From NCBI GenBank assembly GCA_948471525.1, contig CAOKSY010000006.1, forward strand, positions 1 to 64,000: 64,000 nt of DNA, read 5' to 3'. The DNA comes from an uncultured Clostridia bacterium (GTDB lineage: Bacteria; Bacillota; Clostridia; Christensenellales; UBA3700). The notes beneath the pieces were generated by a model that had not been told where the DNA came from, did no database searches, and saw only the letters and a program-made list of their open reading frames with translations. Positions 27,035 through 36,280 of the stretch are shown piece by piece. The number at the start of each line of letters is the position of its first letter. Position 1 is the first letter of the stretch. The position numbers and the translations under genes are program-made.

Positions 27035-27173
27035 TTTAAGTCTCCAATCGATATTATTATTTTATAAAAATAAAGGGCAATAGTCAATGCCATTTGAAAG
27101 CAATCGGTGATTTTTTACATAAATTGTAAATTAGCGAAATTTCTTTACATTTTTTTAATAATTTGGATTAGAT

Positions 27174-27196
27174 CTCTCCGCTTCGGTCGAGATGAC
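27174..27196. repeat. Dispersed intergenic repeat, type A
   Basis: GGATTAGATCTCTCCGCTTC then GGTCGAGATGACA. The linker to the following palindromic fragment (TTTGCTAGAGATTACAGAA, TTACTAAATTATAAAACG) is nearly identical to that at 41920. Confidence 0.65.
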
Positions 27197-27237
27197 ATAT
27201 TTTTGCTAGAGATTACAGAATTACTAAATTATAAAAC

Positions 27238-27306
27238 GTGAGGCGGAAAGCAAGTATCGCGCGTCTGCCGCGAGTAGAAAACGGCATACTGCTCGAAGAG
27301 GAAGTC
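27238..27306 (-). repeat. Truncated palindromic element, copy B1
   Basis: It has the left half only of the B element: GTGAGGCGGAAAGCAAGTAT, CGCGCGTCTGCCGCGAGTAG, AAAACGGCATACTG, then it stops after CGAAGAGG. The right half and the apex are missing, so it is a decayed copy. Confidence 0.7.
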
Positions 27307-27319
27307 TAAATATTTATAA

Positions 27320-27351
27320 GGATGAGATCTCTCCACTGCGGTCGAGATGAC
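27320..27351. repeat. Dispersed intergenic repeat, type A
   Basis: GGATGAGATCTCTCCACTGC then GGTCGAGATGAC. It directly precedes palindromic copy C2. Confidence 0.65.
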
Positions 27352-27386
27352 TGATTAATATGTAAGTAACATAAATATAAAAAATT

Positions 27387-27512
27387 GTGAGGCGGGAAGG
27401 CAGCTGAGCGAAAAAGAAAATTGTAGATTTGCCGTCAAGGCGATATAAGAAAAAATCGCTCGTACTTGCCGTACGAGTCGACTTTTTTATTACGGTGTAT
27501 CGGCGGAAATTT
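27387..27512 (-). repeat. Palindromic element, copy C2, right arm cut short
   Basis: It is nearly identical to C1 from GTGAGGCGGGAA through the apex GTACTTGCCGTAC (27462-27474) to TCGACTTTTTTATTA. It then breaks off after CGGTGTATCGGCGGAAAT, and AATCCCAGATAAAAC leads into copy B2. Confidence 0.75.
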
Positions 27513-27534
27513 TTTTAATCCCAGATAAAACCTC

Positions 27535-27694
27535 GTGAGGCGGAAAGCGAGTATCGCGCGTCTGCCGCGAGTAGAAAACGGCATACTGCGCGAAGAGGGA
27601 GCGCAGTCGTACTTGCTGTACGACAAGCGACCTCGACAATGCAGTATACCGTTTAATGCCGCGCTAGGCGCGTTATATCTCGCTTTCTGCCGAA
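27535..27694 (-). repeat. Nested palindromic element, copy B2
   Basis: The complete 160 bp copy has paired layers GGCGGAAAGCGAG/CTCGCTTTCTGCC, TATCGCGCG/GCGCGTTATA, AAACGGCATACTGC/GCAGTATACCGTTT and the apex hairpin GTCGTACTTGCTGTACGAC (around 27609-27621). On the minus strand it starts directly after the TAG stop of rho. It differs from copy B3 at only a few positions. Confidence 0.85.
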
Positions 27695-29500
27695 CTAAAA
27701 AATCTTCCTCACGCTATAGCCGTTCTTCTCAAGCACTTTGACCTGAGTGGTAACGGATTCGATAAATTCTTCGTTGTTTTTTGTTTTCTGCATCATAGTG
27801 AGAAGTTGATCGGTCGTCTCCTGCGAATCTCCGCTGGAAAGCATTTTTCTCAAAGCCCACACGCCCTCCAATTCCTTCTGAGTGAGCAGCAGATCTTCTC
27901 TTCTCGTGGAGGATCGGTTGAGATCGATAGCAGGGAAAATACGTCTCTCGCTGAGTTTTCTGTCCAGCGTGATCTCCATATTGCCCGTACCCTTGAATTC
28001 TTCGTAAATAACGTCGTCCATTCTGCTTCCGGTATCGACCAACGCTGTTGCGATTATTGTGAGCGAACCGCCGTTTTCGATATTTCTAGCCGCTCCGAAG
28101 AATTTCTTTGGGCTGGCAAGCGCGCCGGGATCTATACCGCCCGACAGCGTTCTGCCGGTAGGCGGAATCGTCAAGTTATACGCTCTTGCAAGTCTCGTCA
28201 ACGAATCCATCATAATGACTACGTCTTTGCCGAGTTCTACGAGACGTTTTGCTCTTTCTATAAGCAACTCTGCGGCTTTGCAGTGATGCTCTGGCATTTC
28301 GTCAAAAGTCGAATATACTACCTCGCCTTTTATTGATCTCTTCATATCGGTGACTTCTTCGGGACGCTCGTCTACGAGAAGCACAAACAACGTGACTTCC
28401 TTGTGATTTGTCGTAATAGAATTGGCGATCTTCTTGAGAAGCGTTGTCTTACCAGCCTTTGGAGGCGACACGATCATTGCTCTCTGTCCTTTACCTATCG
28501 GAGCAATAAGATCGAGACTGCGTATCGCAAAGTCGCTGCGCGTCACGCTCTTTTCCGCCGTGTTGATCTCCAATCTAAGTCTTTCTTGCGGGAATATAGG
28601 CGTAAGCGCGTCGAAATGCGGTCTTTTACGCAGATCGTAAAGGTTCTTTCCGCTCTCGCCGTCAAAAGCAACTAATTTATATTCTCCCGTCGAAGGGATA
28701 TCGTTGCCGCGCGCGTCTTTTTGATATACGAGTTCGTATCTCATATCGGGATTAACTCTGTCCACGCTGATAAGAGCCGGCGGCTTGTTGTCGCTGTTTC
28801 TTCTTGCAAGACCTGACACATAATCGCCTGCGCGAAGTCCCATACCTTTGATCAATTTGCCGGGGACGTAGACGTCCTTATCTCCGCACTCGCAGTTCTC
28901 AGCGCGCAAAAATCCGTATCCGTCAAGCAATTCGAGAATGCCGCTCTTATATTCGTTTTCTTCTTCTCTGGGTTCTTCTCCGTCCACGGACTGGAATGAT
29001 TTGGGACACCTGTTTCTATCTCCCTGATTGTCGTAATAATTCTTTTGCTTACCGTCTTGAGAAGTTACGGAATCGCCGACTTTGCTTACGTAGTCAGGCT
29101 TTGGCGGTCTGCCGAGTTGAGGAGCCTTCTTGGAAATTTCGCTCTCGTCTCCGCTTGACTTTTCCTTTATTATCTGAAAATATTCTTCTATTATCTCGCC
29201 TTTCTTCTTTGTCGTAGGCGATTTTATGCCGATATCTCTTGCGATCTTTCTGACGGTATGTATCGTCATATTCATAAAATCTTCTTCTGTGTAGATATGG
29301 GGATTCTCGGACAATCTGTCCTCAGGATCGACACTTGCCGTCTGCAACGCATTATCAGAATTTACGCCTAAAATATTTTCGATCAGTTTTTCCTCCGACA
29401 TATAAGTCGCGTTTTCCACACCGAGTTTTCTAGCCGTATCCCTCAACTGAAATAGATTCTTTGTTTTTAACTCTTCCAACGTATAATTCTTCTTTACCAT
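27695..29500 (-). CDS. rho: Transcription termination factor Rho
   Basis: Rho is the hexameric RNA-dependent ATPase that ends transcription. The 601-residue protein is longer than the usual 420 residues. Residues about 5-45 form the Rho N-terminal helical domain (YTLEELKTKNLFQLRDTARK). A second similar segment follows at about 70-115 (FMNMTIHTVRKIARDIGI), then a polar linker. The RNA-binding cold-shock-like domain is at about 185-260 (GILELLDGYGFLRAENCECG, with an unusual Cys pair), and the ATPase has Walker A PPKAGKTTLLKK and Walker B DVVIMMDSLTRLARAYN. The stop codon touches palindrome B2. Termination by Rho might matter for the many gaps without hairpins here; that is inference. Confidence 0.97.
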   Translation of the reverse strand: MVKKNYTLEELKTKNLFQLRDTARKLGVENATYMSEEKLIENILGVNSDNALQTASVDPEDRLSENPHIYTEEDFMNMTIHTVRKIARDIGIKSPTTKKKGEIIEEYFQIIKEKSSGDESEISKKAPQLGRPPKPDYVSKVGDSVTSQDGKQKNYYDNQGDRNRCPKSFQSVDGEEPREEENEYKSGILELLDGYGFLRAENCECGDKDVYVPGKLIKGMGLRAGDYVSGLARRNSDNKPPALISVDRVNPDMRYELVYQKDARGNDIPSTGEYKLVAFDGESGKNLYDLRKRPHFDALTPIFPQERLRLEINTAEKSVTRSDFAIRSLDLIAPIGKGQRAMIVSPPKAGKTTLLKKIANSITTNHKEVTLFVLLVDERPEEVTDMKRSIKGEVVYSTFDEMPEHHCKAAELLIERAKRLVELGKDVVIMMDSLTRLARAYNLTIPPTGRTLSGGIDPGALASPKKFFGAARNIENGGSLTIIATALVDTGSRMDDVIYEEFKGTGNMEITLDRKLSERRIFPAIDLNRSSTRREDLLLTQKELEGVWALRKMLSSGDSQETTDQLLTMMQKTKNNEEFIESVTTQVKVLEKNGYSVRKIF

Positions 29501-29671
29501 TTTACTCTCCCAAAATTGAGTTTGCCCCTAGGCTGCATATAAACAGTTTATGATTGCGTATATTATTAGCTTATTTAATATTGATGTGAACCGATGTCAG
29601 TATATGATTTTAAAATGTAAGTAATTTAATTTTCTACAAAAGAAATTTTTTTATACGGCAATTTTGTATTT

Positions 29672-29695
29672 TATGCAAGAGGCTTTTACGCCTCT
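29672..29695 (-). terminator. Hairpin behind the hydrolase gene
   Basis: GCAAGAGGC and GCCTCTTGC form a 9 bp stem with a short loop just after the stop codon of the hydrolase gene. The T-run is weak (ATAAAATAC), so it may be partial. Confidence 0.55.
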
Positions 29696-29704
29696 TGCGC
29701 TCAA

Positions 29705-30361
29705 TCAAAATATTTCGCTTTTAAATACTATTACTTTAGTATTGTCGCCCTCAAAGTACGCCCTGTCCACCTCAAGCGCCTGAGAATCGATTTCTACTAT
29801 TTGCTCCTCTTCGAAGAGATCCAAAAACTCGTCGAGTTTGTCGATATCAACCTGTGAAGAAGGAGTTTTGAAATGCATGGGAATAACCACGTCCGGCATG
29901 ATTATATCCACGTATTCCTTTGCTTGCGCCGCGTCTATAGTATAATTGCCGCCGACCGGTATCATCAATACGTTGACCGATCCGATACCTTCGGCAAGTC
30001 TGACCGTACACTCTTCGCCTATATCGCCCATATGACAGAGATCCACGCCGTCCATACGATATTTAAAAATACAGTTGTCGCCTCTTTTTTTGCCCGACTT
30101 ATCGTCGTGATAAGAATGCATGGACAGTATCTCTACTCCCTTGATCTCCCAAAATCCGCATTCGCTCAATACTATCGGCGCTCCGTCTACGTTGACGACC
30201 GCGTTGTGATCTTTGTGCTGATGCGAACAGGTGACGACGTCCGCGCCGCTTTTCGGCATATCGAAGCCTACTATGGATTTGTCAAAGGGGTCGGCGATTA
30301 TAGTCGTGCCTGTCGATTCTGTCAACTTAAAGCACGAGTGCCCCAGCCATTCAATTTTCAT
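29705..30361 (-). CDS. Metal-dependent hydrolase of the metallo-beta-lactamase fold (UlaG-like)
   Basis: The 218-residue protein begins MKIEWLGHSCFKL and carries the zinc motif SHQHKDHN (HxHxDH), a GDIG loop near residue 115 and IPMHFKTPS near 180, the pattern of UPF0173/UlaG-like hydrolases. Members of this family act on lactones or phosphodiesters, but most have no proven substrate. The gene follows the PRPP synthetase gene by one base or so, so they are co-transcribed, which hints at nucleotide or sugar-phosphate chemistry; that is only a guess. Confidence 0.87.
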   Translation of the reverse strand: MKIEWLGHSCFKLTESTGTTIIADPFDKSIVGFDMPKSGADVVTCSHQHKDHNAVVNVDGAPIVLSECGFWEIKGVEILSMHSYHDDKSGKKRGDNCIFKYRMDGVDLCHMGDIGEECTVRLAEGIGSVNVLMIPVGGNYTIDAAQAKEYVDIIMPDVVIPMHFKTPSSQVDIDKLDEFLDLFEEEQIVEIDSQALEVDRAYFEGDNTKVIVFKSEIF

Positions 30362-30362
30362 T

Positions 30363-31562
30363 TTACTCCTCGCTTATGTTCATTGCCAGCTGTTGAGGTT
30401 TGCCGGCATTAAATTTTTCAATAAGTTCGTGAATCTTGTCGTGCGGGTCGAGCAACTGTCCTACGGACTTGTTTTGGTCTATAGCCGCGATTATATATGC
30501 GACGAATTTAGACATATCCGCTTGAACAAACCAATCTTTCTTGAGCAACTCCTCCGTCGCATAAGTCAAATTGGTAGAAAGCACCGCGTCGAAAAGTCCC
30601 GCGTCGTGCGCCTTCTGGAACTTCTCCGGTCCTTCGGTAAACAACGCGTAAGTAGCGGAAAGGAATATCCTTCCGCAGCCTGCCGTTTTAAGTTCGGTAC
30701 ACAGTTTGAGCATACTGTCTCCGGTAGCGATAATATCGTCTGCGACAAAGATGTCTTTATCCTTGACGTCGTTACCGATATACTCGTGAGCGACTATCGG
30801 ATTTCTGCCGTTGACTACGTTTGCATAGTCTCTGCGTTTATAGAACATTCCGAGATCCGTACCGAGCACGGAAGCATAATATATATTTCTGCTCATTGCG
30901 CCTTCGTCCGGACTTACGATCATAAAGTTGTCTTTTTTCATATTGATCTCGGGGAACGACTTGAGCAACGCCTTGAGTATCTGATAAGTGGGCATAAAGT
31001 TATCGAAGCCCATGATAGGTACGGAATTCTGAACTCTCGGATCGTGAGCGTCGAAAGTGATGATATCCTTTACGCCCATAAATTCGAGTTCTCTCAACAT
31101 CTGAGCGCAATCGAGCGATTCTCTCGCCACTCTTCTGTGCTGTCTTCCTCCGTACAAAAGCGGCATTATTACAGTGATCTTGTTGGCAAGACCCGCGCAA
31201 GCGCAGATCATTCTCTTGAGATCCGCATAATGATCGTCAGGCGACATTCTGTTGGGCGTGCCGAACATATTGTATTCGATAGAATAGTTGCCCACGTCGC
31301 AAATTATATAAAGATCCTTTCCTCTGATGCTGTCGTTGATAAGTCCCTTGCCGTCGCCGGTAGTAAATCTGGGGCACTTGTTGCCGACAAGGAAAGTATC
31401 TTTGAAGAACTTCTTCCCGTTGGCTTTCGCCTCGTTGTTGTACCAGTTGACAAGATAATAATCTATCTTTTTACCAATTTCTGCCGCTCCTTCCATTGCC
31501 AATAACGCCATATTGGAGGAGTCTTTTTCAAAGTTGAATATAGACTCAAAAAACGGTCTCAT
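30363..31562 (-). CDS. prs: Ribose-phosphate pyrophosphokinase, long divergent type
   Basis: This enzyme makes PRPP from ribose 5-phosphate and ATP for purine, pyrimidine and amino-acid synthesis. The 399-residue protein has the two-domain phosphoribosyltransferase-like fold: N-terminal half with GGRQHRRVARESLDCAQML, then FDAHDPRVQNSV in place of the usual DLH motif, and the PRPP loop VADDIIATGDSM. It is about 80 residues longer than standard Prs and its loops differ, as in a divergent Firmicutes group. ACGGAGGC is the ribosome binding site. A promoter about 165 bases upstream would give a long leader. Confidence 0.88.
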   Translation of the reverse strand: MRPFFESIFNFEKDSSNMALLAMEGAAEIGKKIDYYLVNWYNNEAKANGKKFFKDTFLVGNKCPRFTTGDGKGLINDSIRGKDLYIICDVGNYSIEYNMFGTPNRMSPDDHYADLKRMICACAGLANKITVIMPLLYGGRQHRRVARESLDCAQMLRELEFMGVKDIITFDAHDPRVQNSVPIMGFDNFMPTYQILKALLKSFPEINMKKDNFMIVSPDEGAMSRNIYYASVLGTDLGMFYKRRDYANVVNGRNPIVAHEYIGNDVKDKDIFVADDIIATGDSMLKLCTELKTAGCGRIFLSATYALFTEGPEKFQKAHDAGLFDAVLSTNLTYATEELLKKDWFVQADMSKFVAYIIAAIDQNKSVGQLLDPHDKIHELIEKFNAGKPQQLAMNISEE

Positions 31563-31727
31563 CGTTGCCTCCGTATATTAAAAAATTTGTATCCTGTGAA
31601 TTGTACCAAAAACCAACACAATCGTATGCCATTGTATCGACCCAGCGAAAAATATTTAATTTTCTACTATGTGAATCCATATAGCCTCACCGAAAGTATT
31701 GTGAGCGCTAACCTGCGCTACAATGTA

Positions 31728-31756
31728 ATGATAGCATAAACAAAATATAAAATCAA
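31728..31756 (-). promoter_or_regulatory. Promoter of prs with a long leader
   Basis: TTGATT, a 17-base spacer and TATCAT on the minus strand. A start near 31721 leaves about 160 bases before the prs ATG, with a possible hairpin (TAGCGCTCAC...GTGAGGCTA). No known riboswitch was recognised. Confidence 0.5.
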
Positions 31757-31904
31757 GCATTTTTCCCTGTTAGACGGCTTGAAGTCGAGATTAGTCTATA
31801 TTTAATCGGAAGAGATTTTTATAATATAGTATATGCGACTGTAAAGATTATATAGCCGCGCTGACCGGTGCATGAGTAGTAGAACGTGTCTAAACAGATT
31901 AAAA

Positions 31905-32062
31905 GGGTTAGATCTCTCGACTACGGTCGAGAGAACGACTTTGTATAACGGCGCGCCTTTCGCTTGATCGAAAGATATCCGTCGCTCACCGTGTACAGCA
32001 AGTACACTTGTGGCTAGGGTACTTCCGCTAAAACGAAATCCACACCGCTCTCCAAAGTCTGC
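31905..32062. repeat. Type A repeat followed by a degenerate inverted palindromic element (E)
   Basis: GGTTAGATCTCTCGACTACG then GTCGAGAG is a type A unit at its left end. The apex GTACAGCAAGTAC (31993-32005) is the reverse complement of the B-type apex GTACTTGCTGTAC, so this copy lies in the opposite direction. Its arms (CCTTTCGCTTGATCGAAAG and TTCCGCTAAAACGAAA) pair only poorly. Confidence 0.5.
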
Positions 32063-32091
32063 ACACATATATAAAGAAAAAATCGCCCTCA

Positions 32092-32205
32092 GTGAGGCGG
32101 AAAGCGAGATGAATAAAAAATGAATAGGTAGATTTTTCGTCGAGTGAGCGTTTTATGAGCACCGTCGTACGTCCGTACGTCGATGCGAGTAGAATGTTTA
32201 ATTTT
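32092..32205 (-). repeat. Palindromic element, copy D2, right arm missing
   Basis: GTGAGGCGGAAAGCGAGATG, AATAAAAAATGAATAGGTAG and ATTTTTCGTCGAG match copy D1 at 41963. The apex has changed to CGTACGTCCGTACG. It runs into ATTTTAATCCCAGATAAAAC and copy B3, exactly as C2 runs into B2. Confidence 0.65.
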
Positions 32206-32223
32206 AATCCCAGATAAAACTTC

Positions 32224-32383
32224 GTGAGGCGGTAAGCGAGTATCGCGCGTCTGCCGCGAGTAGAAAACGGCATACTGCACGAAGAGGGAGAGCAGTCGTA
32301 CTTGCCGTACGACAAGCGACCTCGACAATGCAGTATACCGTTTAATGCCGCGCTAGGCGCGTTATATCTCGCTTTCCGCCGAA
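32224..32383 (-). repeat. Nested palindromic element, copy B3
   Basis: The complete 160 bp copy is nearly identical to B2, with apex GTACTTGCCGTAC at 32298-32310. Its CCGCCGAA end abuts the T-run of the terminator at 32384-32424, behind the lipoprotein gene. Confidence 0.82.
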
Positions 32384-32424
32384 CAAAAACAATGCGAAGC
32401 ACTTCTGCCCCGCACTGTTTTTTG
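32384..32424 (-). terminator. Terminator behind the large lipoprotein gene
   Basis: AAAACAgTGCG pairs with CGCAtTGTTTT and ends in TTTTTG on the minus strand. A second strong hairpin (GCGGTCGG/CCGACCGC, 32433-32463) lies between it and the stop codon. Confidence 0.7.
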
Positions 32425-32488
32425 GGAATGTTGCGGTCGGAAGAGGGATTAGTTCCCGACCGCATTTTGACTTATAAGCTTTGTTTGA

Positions 32489-35400
32489 TCACTCAACCGT
32501 CTTGTTGTTGATAATCTTTGCGGCCGAGAAATCGTAACCGCCGTAAGAGAATTCAAACGTGAGAGTGATTTTCTTACCTATCATATCGGCAGAAATTTTG
32601 CCGTCTACAAGATCAAACGCATCGCCGATTGCGCTGGAGCTTATCGCGATATTTGCCTTTACCGTCACTTCGATATCCGCAAGTTTTTCGCCATCGAACG
32701 TATCGCTGAGATAGTATTTGCCGTTTTTCCAGACAAGTCTCATATCGTGCTTCTCGCCGTTTGTGTCCACTACTTCGAATTTTACAAGATCGTTAAAACG
32801 AGTCTCGGAAGCGATTTTACCGTTGTACTTTACATAAGTAAAGTTAAGCGTTTTCGCCAACGTGATAGCTTTGGTATTTTTGATCGTATTACCGCCGTCA
32901 ACGATCGTATATTCGATCTCGAAATTAACTGACGGAGACGCATTGTTGTTTACAGCGCCGGCGCTTACCTTCAGCCATTTGTCGTAGGATATCACGCCGT
33001 TTTCCAAGATATCGGTCTTGGTCGAATCGTTTTTATCGTAAACTGTAACTTTTGCCTCGCGTTTTACGGTAGGATTATTCAAATCGTCGACCATATAGTA
33101 CTTGCCGTCTTCAAACTTAAGCGTGAGAGTTCTCACCGGAGCAAAATCGCCGTCGTCTTCCGCCCAATAGTATACATTGTATGCGCCGTCGATCTGAGAG
33201 CCGAGCTTGTCGATGCTAAACGATGAACTCCATACTTCTTCTCCGTTATTATACTTTCTGAACGAAATGCCGTATTTCTTAGTTTCCGACTTTGTGCCGT
33301 CCGCATATACGAGATTGAAGTGCAGGTATACGGAGCTGATCTTTGCTATATCCTTCTTGAAATTCATCTGAATATCGTCGACGGAATCAATGAGATTGAT
33401 AAGTTCCTGTCCTTCCGTAGCGAGATTGATCTCACTCAAGGTCTTGCCCTTTATCTTCAATTCATAATCGCTCGCGTCCAGTATAGCTGACGTATTCAAA
33501 CTTCCCTTTCTTGCCACTACTTCTATACTCAAATTTTCGGTCGCTCCGTAGGCAGCTACCTTTACCGAACCGTCGCTGTTGACTATGAGCGAAGGCATTT
33601 CGGGATTAACCGCTCTGAAAGTATATCTCTTATTGAACTCAGGCGCTTTATCATAATAGAATTCGATATAATACTCGTTTCCGTCGTTGACAAGGTACTT
33701 TCCGTCGACAAGGTTTGTATCGACAGACGCACCTACGGTCTGAACCGTTCCGTCAGTTAGGGTAAGAGTAATCTGTGCGCCCATATATTCTTTGCTCAAA
33801 TCGAGTTTTGCAGTAGAATCGTATTCGTAAGGGGTCAATTCAAACGTCTCGGGAACCTCTTTATCGACTGCGAATTCCGCAGAATCGACTTCCGCAATCG
33901 TGAGTTTCAACTCAATCGCGTCCGCTCTTATCGGCAACGCTATATGCGCAGGCAGGAATCCTCCTACGAGCGGAGCCTTATAGATATTTTTCAATACGTT
34001 GAACAAACCGTCGCTGAGCAATCCGCCCTGTCCGTCCATCGGCAATACGTATCCGATAACTGTCTGCTCTTGATTGAGCAAAGTGGTATCGAGTCCGTTG
34101 ATCGCTACAAGCTGGGTCACAGCCGTGTAAGTCTTTCCGTCCATAGCGGTATAAGTATACTCAATGTTCTTACCTATAATCTTATCGAGATCGTTGGCAA
34201 GTATATGGATGCCGTCCTCAGCGGTGAAATCAACTATATTTTGTTTTGTATTGAATACTTTGCCGGTAGCCTTGGGATCTGCATTTTCCAAAGCAAGCGG
34301 CTTGCTGTTGTTGAACGTACGCGCAACGTTTGCGTCGGTGGGCAGATTGAGGATAGCTTCTTTACAGTTGAAATCGCTTGCTACGCCGAATTCTACGGTA
34401 GGAGCGTTAAATCTCAAAGTGTTAAACTGAGCGTCCGTATCTGCAGCGTCGTCGGGACTGAGAAGTCCTTTTATTATTCCGTCGCGGATATTTGCAGTAT
34501 TGATCTTTATAAGATTTTCCAGATTTACATCGATCAAAGCATCGAGATTGAATACTTGATTGAGGAAATCGTAAGTCTGCTCTACGTCGAGCGCAAGACC
34601 GTTTTCATCTATAGTTATGCATTTGGTTATCAATGATACCAACGGATCGAGCATAGTATTTACGTCGAATTGGAATTCTTCCTCGGAATCCGTCGGATCG
34701 TCGGGATCTTCGGACGAATCGGCATTCAGAAGGATTTCAAGATCCAAAGACGTGAATATGCTGTAAGTCTTTACCTCGGAGATCTGCTTCATAAGCATGC
34801 TTGCGAGGCTGACGACTTGCGTGACCGTAGTCTCGAAAGATTTATCGGAAAACAGTCTGCTCAAGTTTGCCGCCACATATATTTTGGAAGTGCCGAAGTT
34901 CTGCGGATCGAACGCTACGTCAAGTATAGAAGTATCCGCCTGTCCGCCTACTCTCGTCGGGCACATAACGTCGGTACATACGACGCCGTCGGCGCCCGGA
35001 GTATGCTCGTGATATACGGAGAAATAGAGTTTCATCTGCTTGACCGCTTCATCGTTCATCCAACCCTTAGGATTTGTAGTGATAGCCGTGATAAGAGCAA
35101 ACGGATCGATATCGGCTACGAGTTTATAAGAGAGATGTTCGTAAGTCTTACCGGTACGGTCGATAAGCTCAAAAGTTCCGTTGACTTCTACGTTGGCGAG
35201 ATTGATATCTATAGCGCCGTCGATAGCTTCCTGAGAAAGTTTTCCGCTGACTGAATCATAGAAACCGTCTGCGATCTCGAACGCCTTCAAAGAAGCCGAA
35301 CCGCCTTCTACTTCTACGCCCGCAGTTGCGCTTCCGCTCTGCGTGAGATCTATAGTAAAGTCAAAAGAAATCTCATTTTCAGCAAAGAATTTGCCGAAAA

Positions 35401-36268
35401 TTTCAAGATTCTCTTCGCTGATCATATTGCCGATCAGTCCTCTGCCGAATTCGCTGTCGAGAACGCTCCAGATATGATTGAGACTGAGCGTAACGCTGTA
35501 CACACCACCGTCGCTTCTTTGAATATCGTTTTCGCGGAAAAGCACGCCCGGCAAAATAGTCTTGACTATCGCCAAGATCTTTTCGTCTGCGTTTATTTCC
35601 GGCAGCTTATCGCTTACGGACGACAGTATACTTGCAAGATTGCTGTTGTTGATAGCAAAAAGCTGCTCGCCTACCGCAAGATACATTGCTCCGTCTTGAT
35701 AATAAAGTCCAAAAGACTGCTCGCCTACTCCGATTACCGCGTGGAACAACGTAGCATTGTTGACCGCGTCGCTGAAATCGATATTGCCGGTCACGTCAAC
35801 GCCCAACTTGGTTGTCTTACCGCCGGTCTTCACGTTTCCTTCGGCATTGAGGCTGAGTCTTACCTTATCTTTGCCCGCAAGTGAAAAAGTATCTATCACT
35901 TCATCCAAAAGATCTCCCCAAAGCTGCGACATCGTGGGAGCCGGAGCTTCTTCGATACGGAGTATTACCTTGGTAGATACCGCCTTATAATTTTCAGTCT
36001 CGGGAGCGGATATAGTAATCTCGTATTCGCCGATCTCGGTATATCCTTTTGCAGGACTGTATGTCAACTCGGCTTCCGTATGGTTGAGCGAAGCCTTAAC
36101 GTCGTGTTGTTGTCCGTCATAGATGAAAGTCTGTTCGGGAACTGCGCTTATAAAGCCTGCTTTCTTTTCTGTCTCCACGTCGTCTTTACAGCCGACCAAG
36201 AAAACACCGACAGACATTACTACGACAAGCAGTAGCGCAAACAACACTGTGAGTCTGTTTCGTTTCAT
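32489..36268 (-). CDS. Large lipoprotein with one MBG-like module (paralogue of the next one)
   Basis: The 1259-residue protein has a lipoprotein signal peptide ending in the lipobox LVGC (Cys 27), so it is fixed to the outer face of the membrane. Residues about 48-108 form one MBG-like module (FIYDGQQHDVKASLN ... ENYKAV) of the kind that fills the giant proteins at 49662 and 59145. The rest is unknown, rich in beta-strand-like stretches. A segment (SILDVAFDPQNFGTSKIYVA) recurs in the lipoprotein at 36473 (AVLDVAFSPDDFGTYDVYVS), preceded in both by a His and two or three Cys, so the two are paralogues. A 204-base gap and a strong GGAGG site suggest its own promoter. Confidence 0.78.
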   Translation of the reverse strand: MKRNRLTVLFALLLVVVMSVGVFLVGCKDDVETEKKAGFISAVPEQTFIYDGQQHDVKASLNHTEAELTYSPAKGYTEIGEYEITISAPETENYKAVSTKVILRIEEAPAPTMSQLWGDLLDEVIDTFSLAGKDKVRLSLNAEGNVKTGGKTTKLGVDVTGNIDFSDAVNNATLFHAVIGVGEQSFGLYYQDGAMYLAVGEQLFAINNSNLASILSSVSDKLPEINADEKILAIVKTILPGVLFRENDIQRSDGGVYSVTLSLNHIWSVLDSEFGRGLIGNMISEENLEIFGKFFAENEISFDFTIDLTQSGSATAGVEVEGGSASLKAFEIADGFYDSVSGKLSQEAIDGAIDINLANVEVNGTFELIDRTGKTYEHLSYKLVADIDPFALITAITTNPKGWMNDEAVKQMKLYFSVYHEHTPGADGVVCTDVMCPTRVGGQADTSILDVAFDPQNFGTSKIYVAANLSRLFSDKSFETTVTQVVSLASMLMKQISEVKTYSIFTSLDLEILLNADSSEDPDDPTDSEEEFQFDVNTMLDPLVSLITKCITIDENGLALDVEQTYDFLNQVFNLDALIDVNLENLIKINTANIRDGIIKGLLSPDDAADTDAQFNTLRFNAPTVEFGVASDFNCKEAILNLPTDANVARTFNNSKPLALENADPKATGKVFNTKQNIVDFTAEDGIHILANDLDKIIGKNIEYTYTAMDGKTYTAVTQLVAINGLDTTLLNQEQTVIGYVLPMDGQGGLLSDGLFNVLKNIYKAPLVGGFLPAHIALPIRADAIELKLTIAEVDSAEFAVDKEVPETFELTPYEYDSTAKLDLSKEYMGAQITLTLTDGTVQTVGASVDTNLVDGKYLVNDGNEYYIEFYYDKAPEFNKRYTFRAVNPEMPSLIVNSDGSVKVAAYGATENLSIEVVARKGSLNTSAILDASDYELKIKGKTLSEINLATEGQELINLIDSVDDIQMNFKKDIAKISSVYLHFNLVYADGTKSETKKYGISFRKYNNGEEVWSSSFSIDKLGSQIDGAYNVYYWAEDDGDFAPVRTLTLKFEDGKYYMVDDLNNPTVKREAKVTVYDKNDSTKTDILENGVISYDKWLKVSAGAVNNNASPSVNFEIEYTIVDGGNTIKNTKAITLAKTLNFTYVKYNGKIASETRFNDLVKFEVVDTNGEKHDMRLVWKNGKYYLSDTFDGEKLADIEVTVKANIAISSSAIGDAFDLVDGKISADMIGKKITLTFEFSYGGYDFSAAKIINNKTVE

Positions 36269-36280
36269 AATTTACCTCCT

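Noticed and set aside
27435..27626. Small frames across the palindromes encoding SYGKYD/SYGKYE-like peptides (also at 11644, 32028 and 32302)
   Set aside because: The shared peptide follows from the conserved apex hairpin. There are no consistent starts or ribosome binding sites, and frames are broken differently in each copy.
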